64,000 bases of DNA. Origin: 40CM-2-70-7 sp035505915 (GTDB taxonomy: Bacteria; Gemmatimonadota; Gemmatimonadetes; Gemmatimonadales; GWC2-71-9). The translations under genes were made by a program, and so were the position numbers. This document shows positions 44,271-52,361 of the stretch, in pieces. Under the pieces are notes generated by a model, which did no database searches, was not told where the DNA came from, and was given only the letters and a program-made list of their open reading frames with translations. The stretch is taken from the NCBI GenBank assembly GCA_035505915.1, contig DATJQI010000044.1, forward strand, positions 1 to 64,000. The letters run 5' to 3'. Every line of letters begins with the position of its first letter. The first letter of the stretch is position 1.

Positions 44271-45559
44271 GCCGGCAGTCCTTTCTTCATCACGATTTCC
44301 ATCGCGTCGCAGAAGCGGTCTATCTCCGCCAGCGTGGTATACACGTTGGGCGTGACCCGGATGCAGTGGAATTCGGGATGATTGATGGGCGTCACGATGA
44401 CCCGGTGCTTGTCCCACAGGTACCCCACGACCTTGCCGACGTCGAGGGTCCCCGGCGTGAAGGACGCCAGGCCGCAGGACTGCGCCGGATCGGTGGAGGT
44501 CAGGATCTTCACGCCCGGCAGGGCGCCCACGCGCTGGAACCACCGGTCGCGCAGAAAGCGCAGGCGCGCCGCCTTCCGCTCGGCCCCGATCTGCTGGTAG
44601 AACGTCACGGCTTCGGACACCGCGTTGTGATTGGCCGCCGGATGCGTGCCGATCTCTTCGAACTTCCGGATGTTGGCGTTCATCTCGGGCGGCGCCGCCA
44701 TCAGCGGCCAGATCTTCTCGATCTTCTCCCGCCGGACGTAGAGGAACCCGGTGCCGATGGGCGCGGTGAGCCACTTGTGGAGGCTGGTGCCGTAGTAGTC
44801 GCAGTCCAGGTCGTCCCGGGTGAAGGGGAAGTGGGCGAACGCGTGCGCGCCGTCCACCACCACCTCGATCCCCTTCGGCCGCGCCAGCGCCATGATGCGC
44901 TTGATCGGGAAGATCTGGCCCGTGAGGTTCGTGATGTGGCAGACGTGAATCACTTTGGTCCTGGGGGTGATGGCCTGGGCGAAACGGTTCACCAGGTCGT
45001 CCAGCGACGGCGGCGGCACCGGGAACGGGATCTGCCTCAGCACGATGCCCTCGCGCCGCGCCCGCTGCTGCCACGTCGTGATCATCCGGGGATAGTCCTG
45101 CGTGGTGGTCAGGACTTCGTCGCCGGCCGAGAGCGGGAGCCCCTGCTGTACGATTTCGAGCGCCTCGCTGGCGTTGCGGGTGATGGCCATTTCTTCCGGA
45201 TCGCAGCCGAACGTCGCCGCGAGCCGGGCGCGGACCGCCTCGATCTCGGGCTCGAGGACTCCCCACATGTTCATGGCGGGGGCGTTGTTCGAGAACTCGA
45301 TGTACCGGCGCAGCGCGTCCTGGACCACGCGGGGGCTCGGGGCGACGCCGCCGTTGTTCAAGTTCACCAGTGACCGGTCCACGTCGAAGGCCTGCTGGAT
45401 GGTGACCCAGAAGTCCTCGTCCGACGCCAGGTCGGCCGGCGTGCGCCCCGCCGCCCGGGGCATCACCCGCGCCAGGTGGCGGAGACCGTCGTTCTTGAGG
45501 GCGGGGAGGGTGGCCGTGGCGGCCGAGAGGGAACGCAGGAAGTCGCGGCGTGACGACAC
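44267..45559 (-). CDS. Tat-exported class V aminotransferase-fold PLP protein
   Basis: 430 aa. The N-terminus SSRRDFLRSLSAATATLPAL is a twin-arginine signal. The mature part is an isopenicillin-N-epimerase/cysteine-desulfurase-like PLP enzyme: NLNNGGVAPSP, TRNASEALEIV, VDGAHAFAHF and GTSLHKWLTAP with the PLP lysine. Export through Tat fits a protein folded around its cofactor in the cytosol. Substrate unknown. The gene starts with GTG 45559, just after a terminator at 45596-45631, and heads the minus-strand operon running to 38960. Confidence 0.88.
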   Translation of the reverse strand: MSSRRDFLRSLSAATATLPALKNDGLRHLARVMPRAAGRTPADLASDEDFWVTIQQAFDVDRSLVNLNNGGVAPSPRVVQDALRRYIEFSNNAPAMNMWGVLEPEIEAVRARLAATFGCDPEEMAITRNASEALEIVQQGLPLSAGDEVLTTTQDYPRMITTWQQRARREGIVLRQIPFPVPPPSLDDLVNRFAQAITPRTKVIHVCHITNLTGQIFPIKRIMALARPKGIEVVVDGAHAFAHFPFTRDDLDCDYYGTSLHKWLTAPIGTGFLYVRREKIEKIWPLMAAPPEMNANIRKFEEIGTHPAANHNAVSEAVTFYQQIGAERKAARLRFLRDRWFQRVGALPGVKILTSTDPAQSCGLASFTPGTLDVGKVVGYLWDKHRVIVTPINHPEFHCIRVTPNVYTTLAEIDRFCDAMEIVMKKGLPA

Positions 45560-45595
45560 GGGACTCGCTCGGGGTGGAGATGGGACAGGAAATAC

Positions 45596-45631
45596 AATGA
45601 AAACCCCCGCCAGGCTAGGCCCGGCGGGGGT
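45596..45631 (-). terminator. Rho-independent terminator after the 45656 lipoprotein gene
   Basis: A 9-bp stem (ACCCCCGCC, 45631-45623 on the minus strand, with GGCGGGGGT at 45611-45603), 11-nt loop, followed by TTTT at 45603-45600. It separates the mnmA/lipoprotein unit from the aminotransferase operon. Confidence 0.75.
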
Positions 45632-45655
45632 CTCGGTTCGCGCGGCGCGGGGACG

Positions 45656-46774
45656 CTACAGGCTGAGGATGACTCCGATGCCCGCGACGCCCACGAAGAG
45701 GCCGACGAAGTCGTTGAGCCACCCCAGCGCGTGGCCGACGATGTCGAACATCCGCAGGAGCAGCACGGCGTTCGCCACGGTCAGCGGGTGCCCCTGCCCG
45801 TCCGTGACGGTCGGCGTGGAGCCGCGCAGGCCCACGGCGGTGATCACGGCGAACGTGCCGCCGTTCACCTTGACCGTTCCCTGCAGGCTCTCGGTCACGG
45901 CGTTGATGGCGCCCCCGCCGTCGATGGCGATGGACTGGGCCCCCACGGTGTAGGTGAAGGCCAGCGTCACGGCCGTCGAGGTATCCGACGTCTGCGTGAT
46001 GCCGAACGTGAAGGTCAGGCTGAGCTGGTCGGTGGCGTCGGTGAAGGTCTCGCTGATCGAATAGCTGCCCTGCGCCAGGGCGTAGGCGATGTTGAAGTTG
46101 AGCGTGCGCACGGTGCTCCGGATGTAGCCGACGGCGCTCAGATTGAACGCGCTGACGGTGCCCGTGCCGCTGACGGTATAGTCCACGTAGGTGAACGTGT
46201 TGCTCGACACGATCACCTCGAGGCTCTGGGTGCCCGCCGTGCTCAGGTCCTTGAGATCGAGGTGGCCGACCTGCGTGAGGGGATACCCGATGTTCCCGGT
46301 CGAGTCGACCTCATAGAGCTCGAACCGGACGCCGTTGGACGGCGCCCCGGTGCTGTCCGGGTCGGGGACGTACCCGCCATCCGTCGAGTCCCAGACGTAC
46401 GTGGTCCCGAGGACCGAGTCCGGGATGATCGATTCGACTCCCGCCATGTCGTGCGCCAGCACGCGCAGCGCGGCGCCCATCGCGGGCCCGGACAGCGGGC
46501 GGGGCGTCCGGGGCGCCGTCGCCTTGAGGAGATCCACGACGTGTCCGTAGGGAGCGGCCGGCCCCGGGCCCGTGAGCAGCGCGGTGACGGTGAGGAAGCT
46601 CTGGAACGCGGGCGTCGCGAACGTGCTGTCCACGCCGTTCAGTGAGGCGGTCGCGGCGCTTGGATTGGAGATGGTGACCGGGCCGGTGGAAGAGCCCGTG
46701 TTGCTGCAGGCAGCGGCGGTGATCAGGAGGGCCGCGGCCCCCAGGAGACGGTGACGCGCTGTGAACATGCCCAT
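45656..46774 (-). CDS. Putative lipoprotein, beta-rich, unknown function
   Basis: 372 aa. RHRLLGAAALLITAAACS is a signal with a cysteine after AAA. The mature protein has a helical N-terminal part with FATPAFQSFLTVTALL, then a long Ser/Thr-rich beta region (TVSGTGTVSAFNLSAVGYI), and a hydrophobic C-terminus (LFVGVAGIGVILSL). The last segment could insert in a membrane. No family recognised. It follows mnmA by 28 nt and ends at a clear terminator. Confidence 0.75.
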   Translation of the reverse strand: MGMFTARHRLLGAAALLITAAACSNTGSSTGPVTISNPSAATASLNGVDSTFATPAFQSFLTVTALLTGPGPAAPYGHVVDLLKATAPRTPRPLSGPAMGAALRVLAHDMAGVESIIPDSVLGTTYVWDSTDGGYVPDPDSTGAPSNGVRFELYEVDSTGNIGYPLTQVGHLDLKDLSTAGTQSLEVIVSSNTFTYVDYTVSGTGTVSAFNLSAVGYIRSTVRTLNFNIAYALAQGSYSISETFTDATDQLSLTFTFGITQTSDTSTAVTLAFTYTVGAQSIAIDGGGAINAVTESLQGTVKVNGGTFAVITAVGLRGSTPTVTDGQGHPLTVANAVLLLRMFDIVGHALGWLNDFVGLFVGVAGIGVILSL

Positions 46775-46802
46775 CCTCCGATGAGAGATACTCCGACGAG
46801 CC

Positions 46803-47918
46803 CTAAGTATTCAGCACCGCGAGGCGGCGGCTCGGTGACGCAGCGCACCGGCCTTCCGGCAATCCGATCACGCCGCCGCCCAGGAGCCGTCCCCGGTCGT
46901 CATAGAGAGCCCCGGACTGCCCGGGGGTGATGGCGCGCACCGGCTCCTCCAGCGCGAGGGTCAGGCGTCCCGCGCGGGCTTCGAGAACCGTGGCCGGGGC
47001 CGCGGCGGCCCGGTAGCGGCATTGGACCCGGACCCGCTGGTCCGTCACGAGCGGGTCGGCGAGCCAGTTGATCTCCTCGAGCGTCACCCGATGGCCCAGG
47101 AGCGCGTCGGCGGGCCCCAGCACCACCTCCCGCGTCGCGGCGCGGATCTCGGTCACGAACATGGGGCGGGGGAAGCCGCCCGGCACGCCGCGTCGCTGGC
47201 CGACGGTGTAGCGGGCGAACCCCGCGTGGCGGCCCACCACCTGCCCGTCGGCGGTCACGAAATCCCCGGGGGCGAGCGCGGGCGCGTCCGCGGGAAGCCG
47301 GCGCTCGAGCACCTGCACGTAGTCGTCGTCGGGGACGAAGCAGATCTCGACCGATTCGGGCTTCTCGGCGGTGACCAGCCCCAGCTGCCGGGCCATCCGC
47401 CGCGTCTCGGCCTTGGTGAGCGCTCCCACCGGGGTGAGCATCCGGGCCACCACGCCGCGGTCGATGCCCCAGAGGAAATAGGTCTGGTCCTTGGACGGGT
47501 CGAGCCCCCGGTACAGCTCGCCGTCCCGGGCCCGGGCGTAGTGTCCCGTGGCGAGGTACCGGCAGTCGAGGGCGTCGGCGTGACGGAGCAGGTCCCGGAA
47601 CTTGGTGAAGGAATTGCAGCGGACGCAGGGAATGGGCGTGCGGCCCCGGGCGTACTCCGACACGAAGTTGCCGATCACGTCCCGGCCGAAGCGGTCTTCG
47701 AGGTTCAGGACGTAATGGGGAATGCCCAGCCGGTGGGCGACCAGCTTCGCGTCGGTGATGGAGTCGAGCGAGCAGCAGGGCCGGTCCGCGACCTCGTCGC
47801 CGTAGCAGAAGAGCTTCAGCGTGGCGCCGATGACGTCGTATCCCTGCTCGACCAGGAGCGCGGCGGCGACGGAGGAGTCCACGCCCCCCGACATCGCCAC
47901 CAGCACCCGCTCAGCCAC
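46803..47918 (-). CDS. mnmA: tRNA-specific 2-thiouridylase
   Basis: 371 aa; 2-thiolates U34 of Lys, Glu and Gln tRNAs. PP-loop AMSGGVDSSVAA, catalytic cysteine in RTPIPCVRCN and second cysteine in SVEICFVPDDDY, plus GQRRGV and the C-terminal beta-barrel. Directly downstream of and overlapping (8 nt) the cysteine desulfurase that can supply its sulfur. GTG start. Confidence 0.95.
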   Translation of the reverse strand: MAERVLVAMSGGVDSSVAAALLVEQGYDVIGATLKLFCYGDEVADRPCCSLDSITDAKLVAHRLGIPHYVLNLEDRFGRDVIGNFVSEYARGRTPIPCVRCNSFTKFRDLLRHADALDCRYLATGHYARARDGELYRGLDPSKDQTYFLWGIDRGVVARMLTPVGALTKAETRRMARQLGLVTAEKPESVEICFVPDDDYVQVLERRLPADAPALAPGDFVTADGQVVGRHAGFARYTVGQRRGVPGGFPRPMFVTEIRAATREVVLGPADALLGHRVTLEEINWLADPLVTDQRVRVQCRYRAAAAPATVLEARAGRLTLALEEPVRAITPGQSGALYDDRGRLLGGGVIGLPEGRCAASPSRRLAVLNT

Positions 47919-49098
47919 GTCCCAGCGCCCCCGTCAGCGAGCGGACCTTGGCCACGACGCGGGGCATGGTCTCGACCACGGCGTCCACGTCCGCGGGCGT
48001 CGACTCCCGGCCGAACGAGAACCGCAGGGCGGCGGTGCCGAGCTCGGCCGGGACGCCCATCGCCGTGAGGACGTGGGACGGCTCCACCGAGCCGGTGCTG
48101 CACGCGGAGCCGCCCGAGCAGGCGATGCCGGCGAGGTCCAGATGCATGAGCAGGGCTTCGCCGTCCGCGCCCGGAATGGAGAAGGAGGCCGTCTGCGGCG
48201 CGCGCGGGCCGCCCGCGCCGTTGACCACCGCGTCGGGGACCGCCGCCAGGAACCGGCGCTCCAGGTCTTCGCGGAGCGCGGACACCCGTGCCGCCGTCGC
48301 CGCCTGCTCGGCGGCCGCCAGCTCCGCGGCGCGGCCCAGGGCCACGATCCCGGGGACGTTCTCGGTCCCGGGCCGGATGCCGAACTGCTGGCCGCCGCCG
48401 TGAATGATGGCCTCGAGCGCGTGCCGGTCCCGCACGATCAGGGCGCCGATCCCCTTGGGGGCGCCGATCTTGTGGCCGGAGATGGTGAGGAAGGTGCAGG
48501 GGACGTCCTGAAGGTCGACCGGGATCTTGCCGAAGGCCTGGACCGCGTCCGAGTGAAACGCCGTCTTGGCGTCCCGACATCGGGCGGCGAGGGCCGGCAC
48601 CGGCTGGACCGTGCCGACCTCGTTGTTCACCCACATCACGCTCACCACGGCCACCCCGCCCGCGAGCGCCGCGGCCACCGCGTCGTCGACCACCACGCCG
48701 TCGCGATCCACCGGGAGGATGATCTCCTCCCCGCCGAGGTGCTTCACGGCGTGTGCGGCGGCGAGGATCGCCTTGTGCTCGGTGGCCGAGACGGCCACCC
48801 GGAAGGGGCCGCCGTGGTCCCGGGCGGCCAGCGCCGACCCGATGATCGCGAGGTTGTCCGCCTCGGTGCCCCCCGAGGTGAAGATCACCTGGTTGGGCTC
48901 CACCCGGAGCGCCGCGGCGACCTGCCGCTTCGCCTGCTCCACGCCGGCCCGCGCCGCGCGCCCCACCCGGTGCGCGGATGAGGGGTTCCCGAACGCCTCC
49001 GCCCCCAGATACGGGAGCATCGCCTCGAGCACCTCGGGACGGACCGGGGTGGTGGCGGCGTGATCGAGATAGACGGTGCGCTTCGGCGCGGGGGCCAT
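47911..49098 (-). CDS. iscS: Cysteine desulfurase (IscS/NifS type)
   Basis: 395 aa PLP enzyme releasing sulfur from cysteine. YLDHAATTPVRPEV, GNPSSAHRVG, TEHKAIL, SGHKIGAPKG (PLP Lys) and the mobile active-site loop GGSACSTGSVEPSHV (persulfide Cys) are complete. ATG 49098 is preferred over TTG 49107 because the TAAATT -10 box (49106-49111) overlaps the latter. Overlap with mnmA suggests it serves tRNA thiolation; it could also serve Fe-S assembly. Confidence 0.93.
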   Translation of the reverse strand: MAPAPKRTVYLDHAATTPVRPEVLEAMLPYLGAEAFGNPSSAHRVGRAARAGVEQAKRQVAAALRVEPNQVIFTSGGTEADNLAIIGSALAARDHGGPFRVAVSATEHKAILAAAHAVKHLGGEEIILPVDRDGVVVDDAVAAALAGGVAVVSVMWVNNEVGTVQPVPALAARCRDAKTAFHSDAVQAFGKIPVDLQDVPCTFLTISGHKIGAPKGIGALIVRDRHALEAIIHGGGQQFGIRPGTENVPGIVALGRAAELAAAEQAATAARVSALREDLERRFLAAVPDAVVNGAGGPRAPQTASFSIPGADGEALLMHLDLAGIACSGGSACSTGSVEPSHVLTAMGVPAELGTAALRFSFGRESTPADVDAVVETMPRVVAKVRSLTGALGRG

Positions 49099-49105
49099 GG
49101 CGGGC

Positions 49106-49135
49106 AATTTACCGACTAGAGGGACTGCACGCCAA
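49106..49135 (-). promoter_or_regulatory. Promoter for iscS-mnmA, near-leaderless
   Basis: Minus strand TTGGCG (49135-49130), 18 bp, TAAATT (49111-49106), with the ATG 7 nt further on (49098). The -35 is inside the end of bshB1. Same -35 hexamer as the promoter at 2406. Confidence 0.6.
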
Positions 49136-49835
49136 GCCGGAGCACGTCGTCGACCTGGACGGTCTCGTGCGTGAAGAAGGGCTCGCCGTAGGGCCGGCGG
49201 ATGAGGGAGCCGTAGTGGGCCGACTGGATGCGGATGAGGTCGTACAGATCCTGGCCGGTGGGAAAGATCTCACCCGCGGCCTGGGCGCCGTCGAACTGGG
49301 ATGCGTAACAGCGCACGGCCCGCATCTTCTGGTCGAAAACATCCGAGATGTCCACCACGAAGGAGGGCTTCACCGGGTCTTCCCGGTACGCGAGGGCGTA
49401 CAGGATCTTGAACGGGCGGTGGGGCTCGCCGCCGGCGGGATATTTCGCGAGCCCGGCCAGGTAGCACGCGTCCCGCGCCAGCTCCGACGCGATCCGGTGG
49501 TCGGGATGGCGTCCCACGGGGAAGGGGAGGATCACGACGCGCGGCCGGGTCCGCCGGATCAGCTCCACCACCACCTTCCGGGAGGCTTCGTCGTTCTGCA
49601 GGTGCGCGTCCGGGAGTCCGGCGTTGAGCCGGACACTGGCCCCCAGCACGTCCGCCGCCCGCGCGGCTTCGGCGGCGCGGGTGCCGGCGTCCCCGCGCGT
49701 CCCCGACTCCCCCTGCGTCAGGTCCACGATGCCCACGCGCGCGGTCCGCGCCGCCTTGGCCACGGTCCCGCCGCACGTGAGCTCCACGTCGTCCCGGTGC
49801 GCGGCGATGGCGAGGAGATCGACGGTGTCGGTCAT
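49116..49835 (-). CDS. bshB1: Bacillithiol biosynthesis deacetylase BshB1-like (PIG-L/LmbE family)
   Basis: 239 aa. Zinc-site motif AAHRDDVELTCGG (usual form AHPDDxE, here Pro to Arg), DLTQGESGTRG, GRHPDHRIASELARDA and the C-terminal KPSFVVDISDVFDQKM and PYGEPFF segments are characteristic of BshB1, which deacetylates GlcNAc-malate. It implies bacillithiol as a low-molecular-weight thiol. bshA and bshC are not in the window. Its ATG lies 6 nt after a good -10 box. Confidence 0.88.
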   Translation of the reverse strand: MTDTVDLLAIAAHRDDVELTCGGTVAKAARTARVGIVDLTQGESGTRGDAGTRAAEAARAADVLGASVRLNAGLPDAHLQNDEASRKVVVELIRRTRPRVVILPFPVGRHPDHRIASELARDACYLAGLAKYPAGGEPHRPFKILYALAYREDPVKPSFVVDISDVFDQKMRAVRCYASQFDGAQAAGEIFPTGQDLYDLIRIQSAHYGSLIRRPYGEPFFTHETVQVDDVLRLGVQSL

Positions 49836-49841
49836 GGGGGA

Positions 49842-49871
49842 AAAGTAGCTATTCGTACCTCAGCGCCTCAA
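49842..49871 (-). promoter_or_regulatory. Promoter of bshB1, near-leaderless
   Basis: Minus strand TTGAGG (49871-49866), 18 bp, TACTTT (49847-49842), ATG at 49835 after 6 nt. The -35 is inside the last codons of the upstream permease. Confidence 0.55.
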
Positions 49872-51090
49872 CCGGATCGAGCTTCGCCGCCCGCTGGGCG
49901 GGGAGCACTCCGAAGACCAGCCCGATCAGCACCGAGACCAGGCAGGCCACGGCCGCGCTCCAGATCGGCACGCCCGAGTCGAAGTGCATGATCATCTTGA
50001 TGCCCTGGCCGAAGATCAGCCCGATCACGATCCCGATGAGCCCGCCCACGAGGGTCAGCGTCGAGGCCTCGATCAGGAACTGCCAGAGGATCTCGCGCCG
50101 GGTGGCGCCCAGCGCCTTCCGGACGCCGATCTCGCGGGTCCGGTCGGTGACCGACACCATCATGATCGCCATCACGCCGATGCCGCCGACCATCAGCGCC
50201 ACGCTCGAGAGCGCCACCATGACGCCGAAGAAGGTGCTGGTCAGCCCGTTGAAGATGTCGAGGATCTGGTCCTGGGTGATCAGGTCGAAGGAATTGGGCG
50301 CTCCCGGTCCGAGGCCGCGCGAGCGGCGCAGGGCCAGGGTGACGGCGTCCTCCGCCTGGGTGACGGTCACGTGCTCGACGGGCTTCACGATGATCCACAG
50401 GGCGTTGGTCTCGTCGTAGCGGAAGAACCGCCGCGCGGCCTGGAAGGGCATGATGGCCCCGATCTCCTGCGACGGCGGCTGGAAGATGTTCGCGGGGTTC
50501 TGATACAGCCCCACCACCTGGAGCGAGTTGCCGCCGATGCGGACGTACCGGCCGATGGGGTCGAGCCGGCCGAAGAGCTTGTCGGCCGGTCCCCGTTCCA
50601 GCACCACCACGGGCGCGCCGCTCGCTTCCTCGGACGGGGTGAAGAACCGGCCGGCCAGGAGCTCGCCGCCCTGGATCTCCATGTAGTGGCTGTCGGCCCC
50701 GAACTCCGTCATGAGCTGGGTGCGCGTCCCCTGGAACTCCATCTTCTCGAAGAGCTGCACCCACATCCCGGCGTACTCGATTTCCGGGAGCCCCGCGATC
50801 AGCTTCGCCTCGGCGGGCTTCAGCACCGGCCGGATGCGCACTTCTTTCGGAAGCTGGTCGGGATTGAGCGGGGTCTGAGAGAAGAACCGCATCACGTAGA
50901 ACGTGGTCGGCCCGGCGACCTCGATGGTGTTGATGATCTGGTCCCGGATGCCCTGCACGATGGACGCCATCCCCATGACGGTCGCGACGCCGATCACGAC
51001 GCCCAGGACGGTGAGGCCCGAGCGGAGCTTGTTGGTCCGCAGCTGGTCGAGGGCGATCTGCCACCCTTCGGTGAGGGTGTGGAACCTCAT
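49849..51090 (-). CDS. MacB-type ABC permease, type A, copy 2
   Basis: 413 aa: N-terminal helix (GLTVLGVVIGVATVMGMASI), large periplasmic MacB_PCD-like domain, then three helices with the FtsX-type segment (ALMVGGIGVMAIMMVSVTDRTREIG, shown here only in part as a landmark). Shares GPTTFYV, RREILWQFLIEASTLTLVGG and DPVEALRYE with the product of 52362, and differs from 51087 and 53602. No ATPase domain is fused. ATG 51090 overlaps the 51087 gene by ATGA. Last gene of the efflux operon. Confidence 0.88.
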   Translation of the reverse strand: MRFHTLTEGWQIALDQLRTNKLRSGLTVLGVVIGVATVMGMASIVQGIRDQIINTIEVAGPTTFYVMRFFSQTPLNPDQLPKEVRIRPVLKPAEAKLIAGLPEIEYAGMWVQLFEKMEFQGTRTQLMTEFGADSHYMEIQGGELLAGRFFTPSEEASGAPVVVLERGPADKLFGRLDPIGRYVRIGGNSLQVVGLYQNPANIFQPPSQEIGAIMPFQAARRFFRYDETNALWIIVKPVEHVTVTQAEDAVTLALRRSRGLGPGAPNSFDLITQDQILDIFNGLTSTFFGVMVALSSVALMVGGIGVMAIMMVSVTDRTREIGVRKALGATRREILWQFLIEASTLTLVGGLIGIVIGLIFGQGIKMIMHFDSGVPIWSAAVACLVSVLIGLVFGVLPAQRAAKLDPVEALRYE

Positions 51091-52331
51091 TCGGCGTGGA
51101 GGGCGGTGATCGGGTCGAGCCGGGCGGCTCGCGATGCGGGGTAGACGCCGAAGATCACGCCCACGCCGGCGCCCAGGCCGAGCGCCAGCGCCACCGACCA
51201 GAGCGTGATGCGGGCGGGCAGGGGGGTCGCGAGCTGGACCACCATCGCGAGGCCGCCGCCCGCCAGGAGTCCGGCGACGCCGCCCAGGAGCGCCAGCGTG
51301 ACCGCTTCGGCCAGGAACTGATGCAGAATGTCGCGCCGCGTGGCGCCCATCGACTTCCGGATGCCGATCTCGCGGGTCCGCTCGTTCACGCTCATCAGCA
51401 TGATGTTCATGATCACGATCCCGCCTACGACGATGCCGATGACCACGACCAGGGGAATCACGGTGAAGAGCACCTTGGTGAGGCTTTCCCAGAAGCTTAC
51501 CAGGGCGTCCGCCGTGTCGACCGTGAAGTCGTCGGCCTGCGTGGGGCGCAGGCGATGGGCGATCCGCATCGCCTCCTCGGCGCGCTGCATCGCGGGGGTC
51601 ACCGACGCCGCATCCGGCATCTTCACCGAGATGACGGTGGTCTGCCGGCGGCCGTAGAGCGCCTCGAAGGTGGAGTAGGGCATCATCACGAACCCGTCCC
51701 ACGACTGGCCGAGCACGGTGCCCTTCTTGGCCACCACGCCCTTGACCGTGAACTGCTGCCCCCGGATCCGGAGCTTCTGGCCCACCGCGCGGTTGGGGTC
51801 CCCGAACAGCTTGTCCGAGATGTCCCAACCCAGCTCGAGCACCGGCCGCCGCTCCTGGACGTCGATGTCCGTGAGCGGCTCGCCGGCGGCGAACGTGTAG
51901 TCCTGGACCACCTGGAAGGGCGCGGTGACGCCGAACATCGCGACGTCGCCGACGGTCTTGTCCCGCCACACCACGTCCGCCTGGGGCGTGGGCCACCCGG
52001 ACTGGAGGCCGACGGCCCACGCGTCGGGAATGGCGCGCTCCACCACCGGCACGTCTTCGGGGGCGATGATGGGCCGGCGCTGGATGGCTTTCCACTCTTC
52101 GTCGTCGATCAGGCCGGCCGCGATGGGGGTGCGGCGGATCTGGAAGGCGTTCACGCCCACGATGGCGCCGCCGATCCGCTCTCGGACGTAGGCGTTCATC
52201 CCCTGGATGATGGCGACGACGGCGATGAGGAAGGCGACCGAGACGATGATGCCGAGCAGGGTGAAGAACGAGCGGAGCTTGTGGCTCCACGCCGCGTCGA
52301 GGGCCTGAGTGATGGCTTCGAGGAAATGCAT
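51087..52331 (-). CDS. MacB-type ABC permease, type B, copy 2
   Basis: 414 aa with the same helix, periplasmic domain and three-helix plan. Diagnostic type B features shared with 53602: VGVNAFQIRR, VVGGIVIMNIMLMSV, RKSMGATRRDILHQFLAEA and LDPITALHAE. It should pair with a type A subunit to form a heterodimeric permease. A TAGCTT box (52342-52347) lies 10 nt before its ATG, but it is otherwise in line with the operon. Confidence 0.88.
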   Translation of the reverse strand: MHFLEAITQALDAAWSHKLRSFFTLLGIIVSVAFLIAVVAIIQGMNAYVRERIGGAIVGVNAFQIRRTPIAAGLIDDEEWKAIQRRPIIAPEDVPVVERAIPDAWAVGLQSGWPTPQADVVWRDKTVGDVAMFGVTAPFQVVQDYTFAAGEPLTDIDVQERRPVLELGWDISDKLFGDPNRAVGQKLRIRGQQFTVKGVVAKKGTVLGQSWDGFVMMPYSTFEALYGRRQTTVISVKMPDAASVTPAMQRAEEAMRIAHRLRPTQADDFTVDTADALVSFWESLTKVLFTVIPLVVVIGIVVGGIVIMNIMLMSVNERTREIGIRKSMGATRRDILHQFLAEAVTLALLGGVAGLLAGGGLAMVVQLATPLPARITLWSVALALGLGAGVGVIFGVYPASRAARLDPITALHAE

Positions 52332-52341
52332 GTTCCGCTGA

Positions 52342-52347
52342 AAGCTA
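52342..52347 (-). promoter_or_regulatory. -10-like TAGCTT before permease 51087
   Basis: TAGCTT on the minus strand, 10 nt before the ATG at 52331, inside a 30-nt gap between permease genes. No -35. Possible internal promoter. Confidence 0.25.
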
Positions 52348-52361
52348 CTACCGGCTACGGA

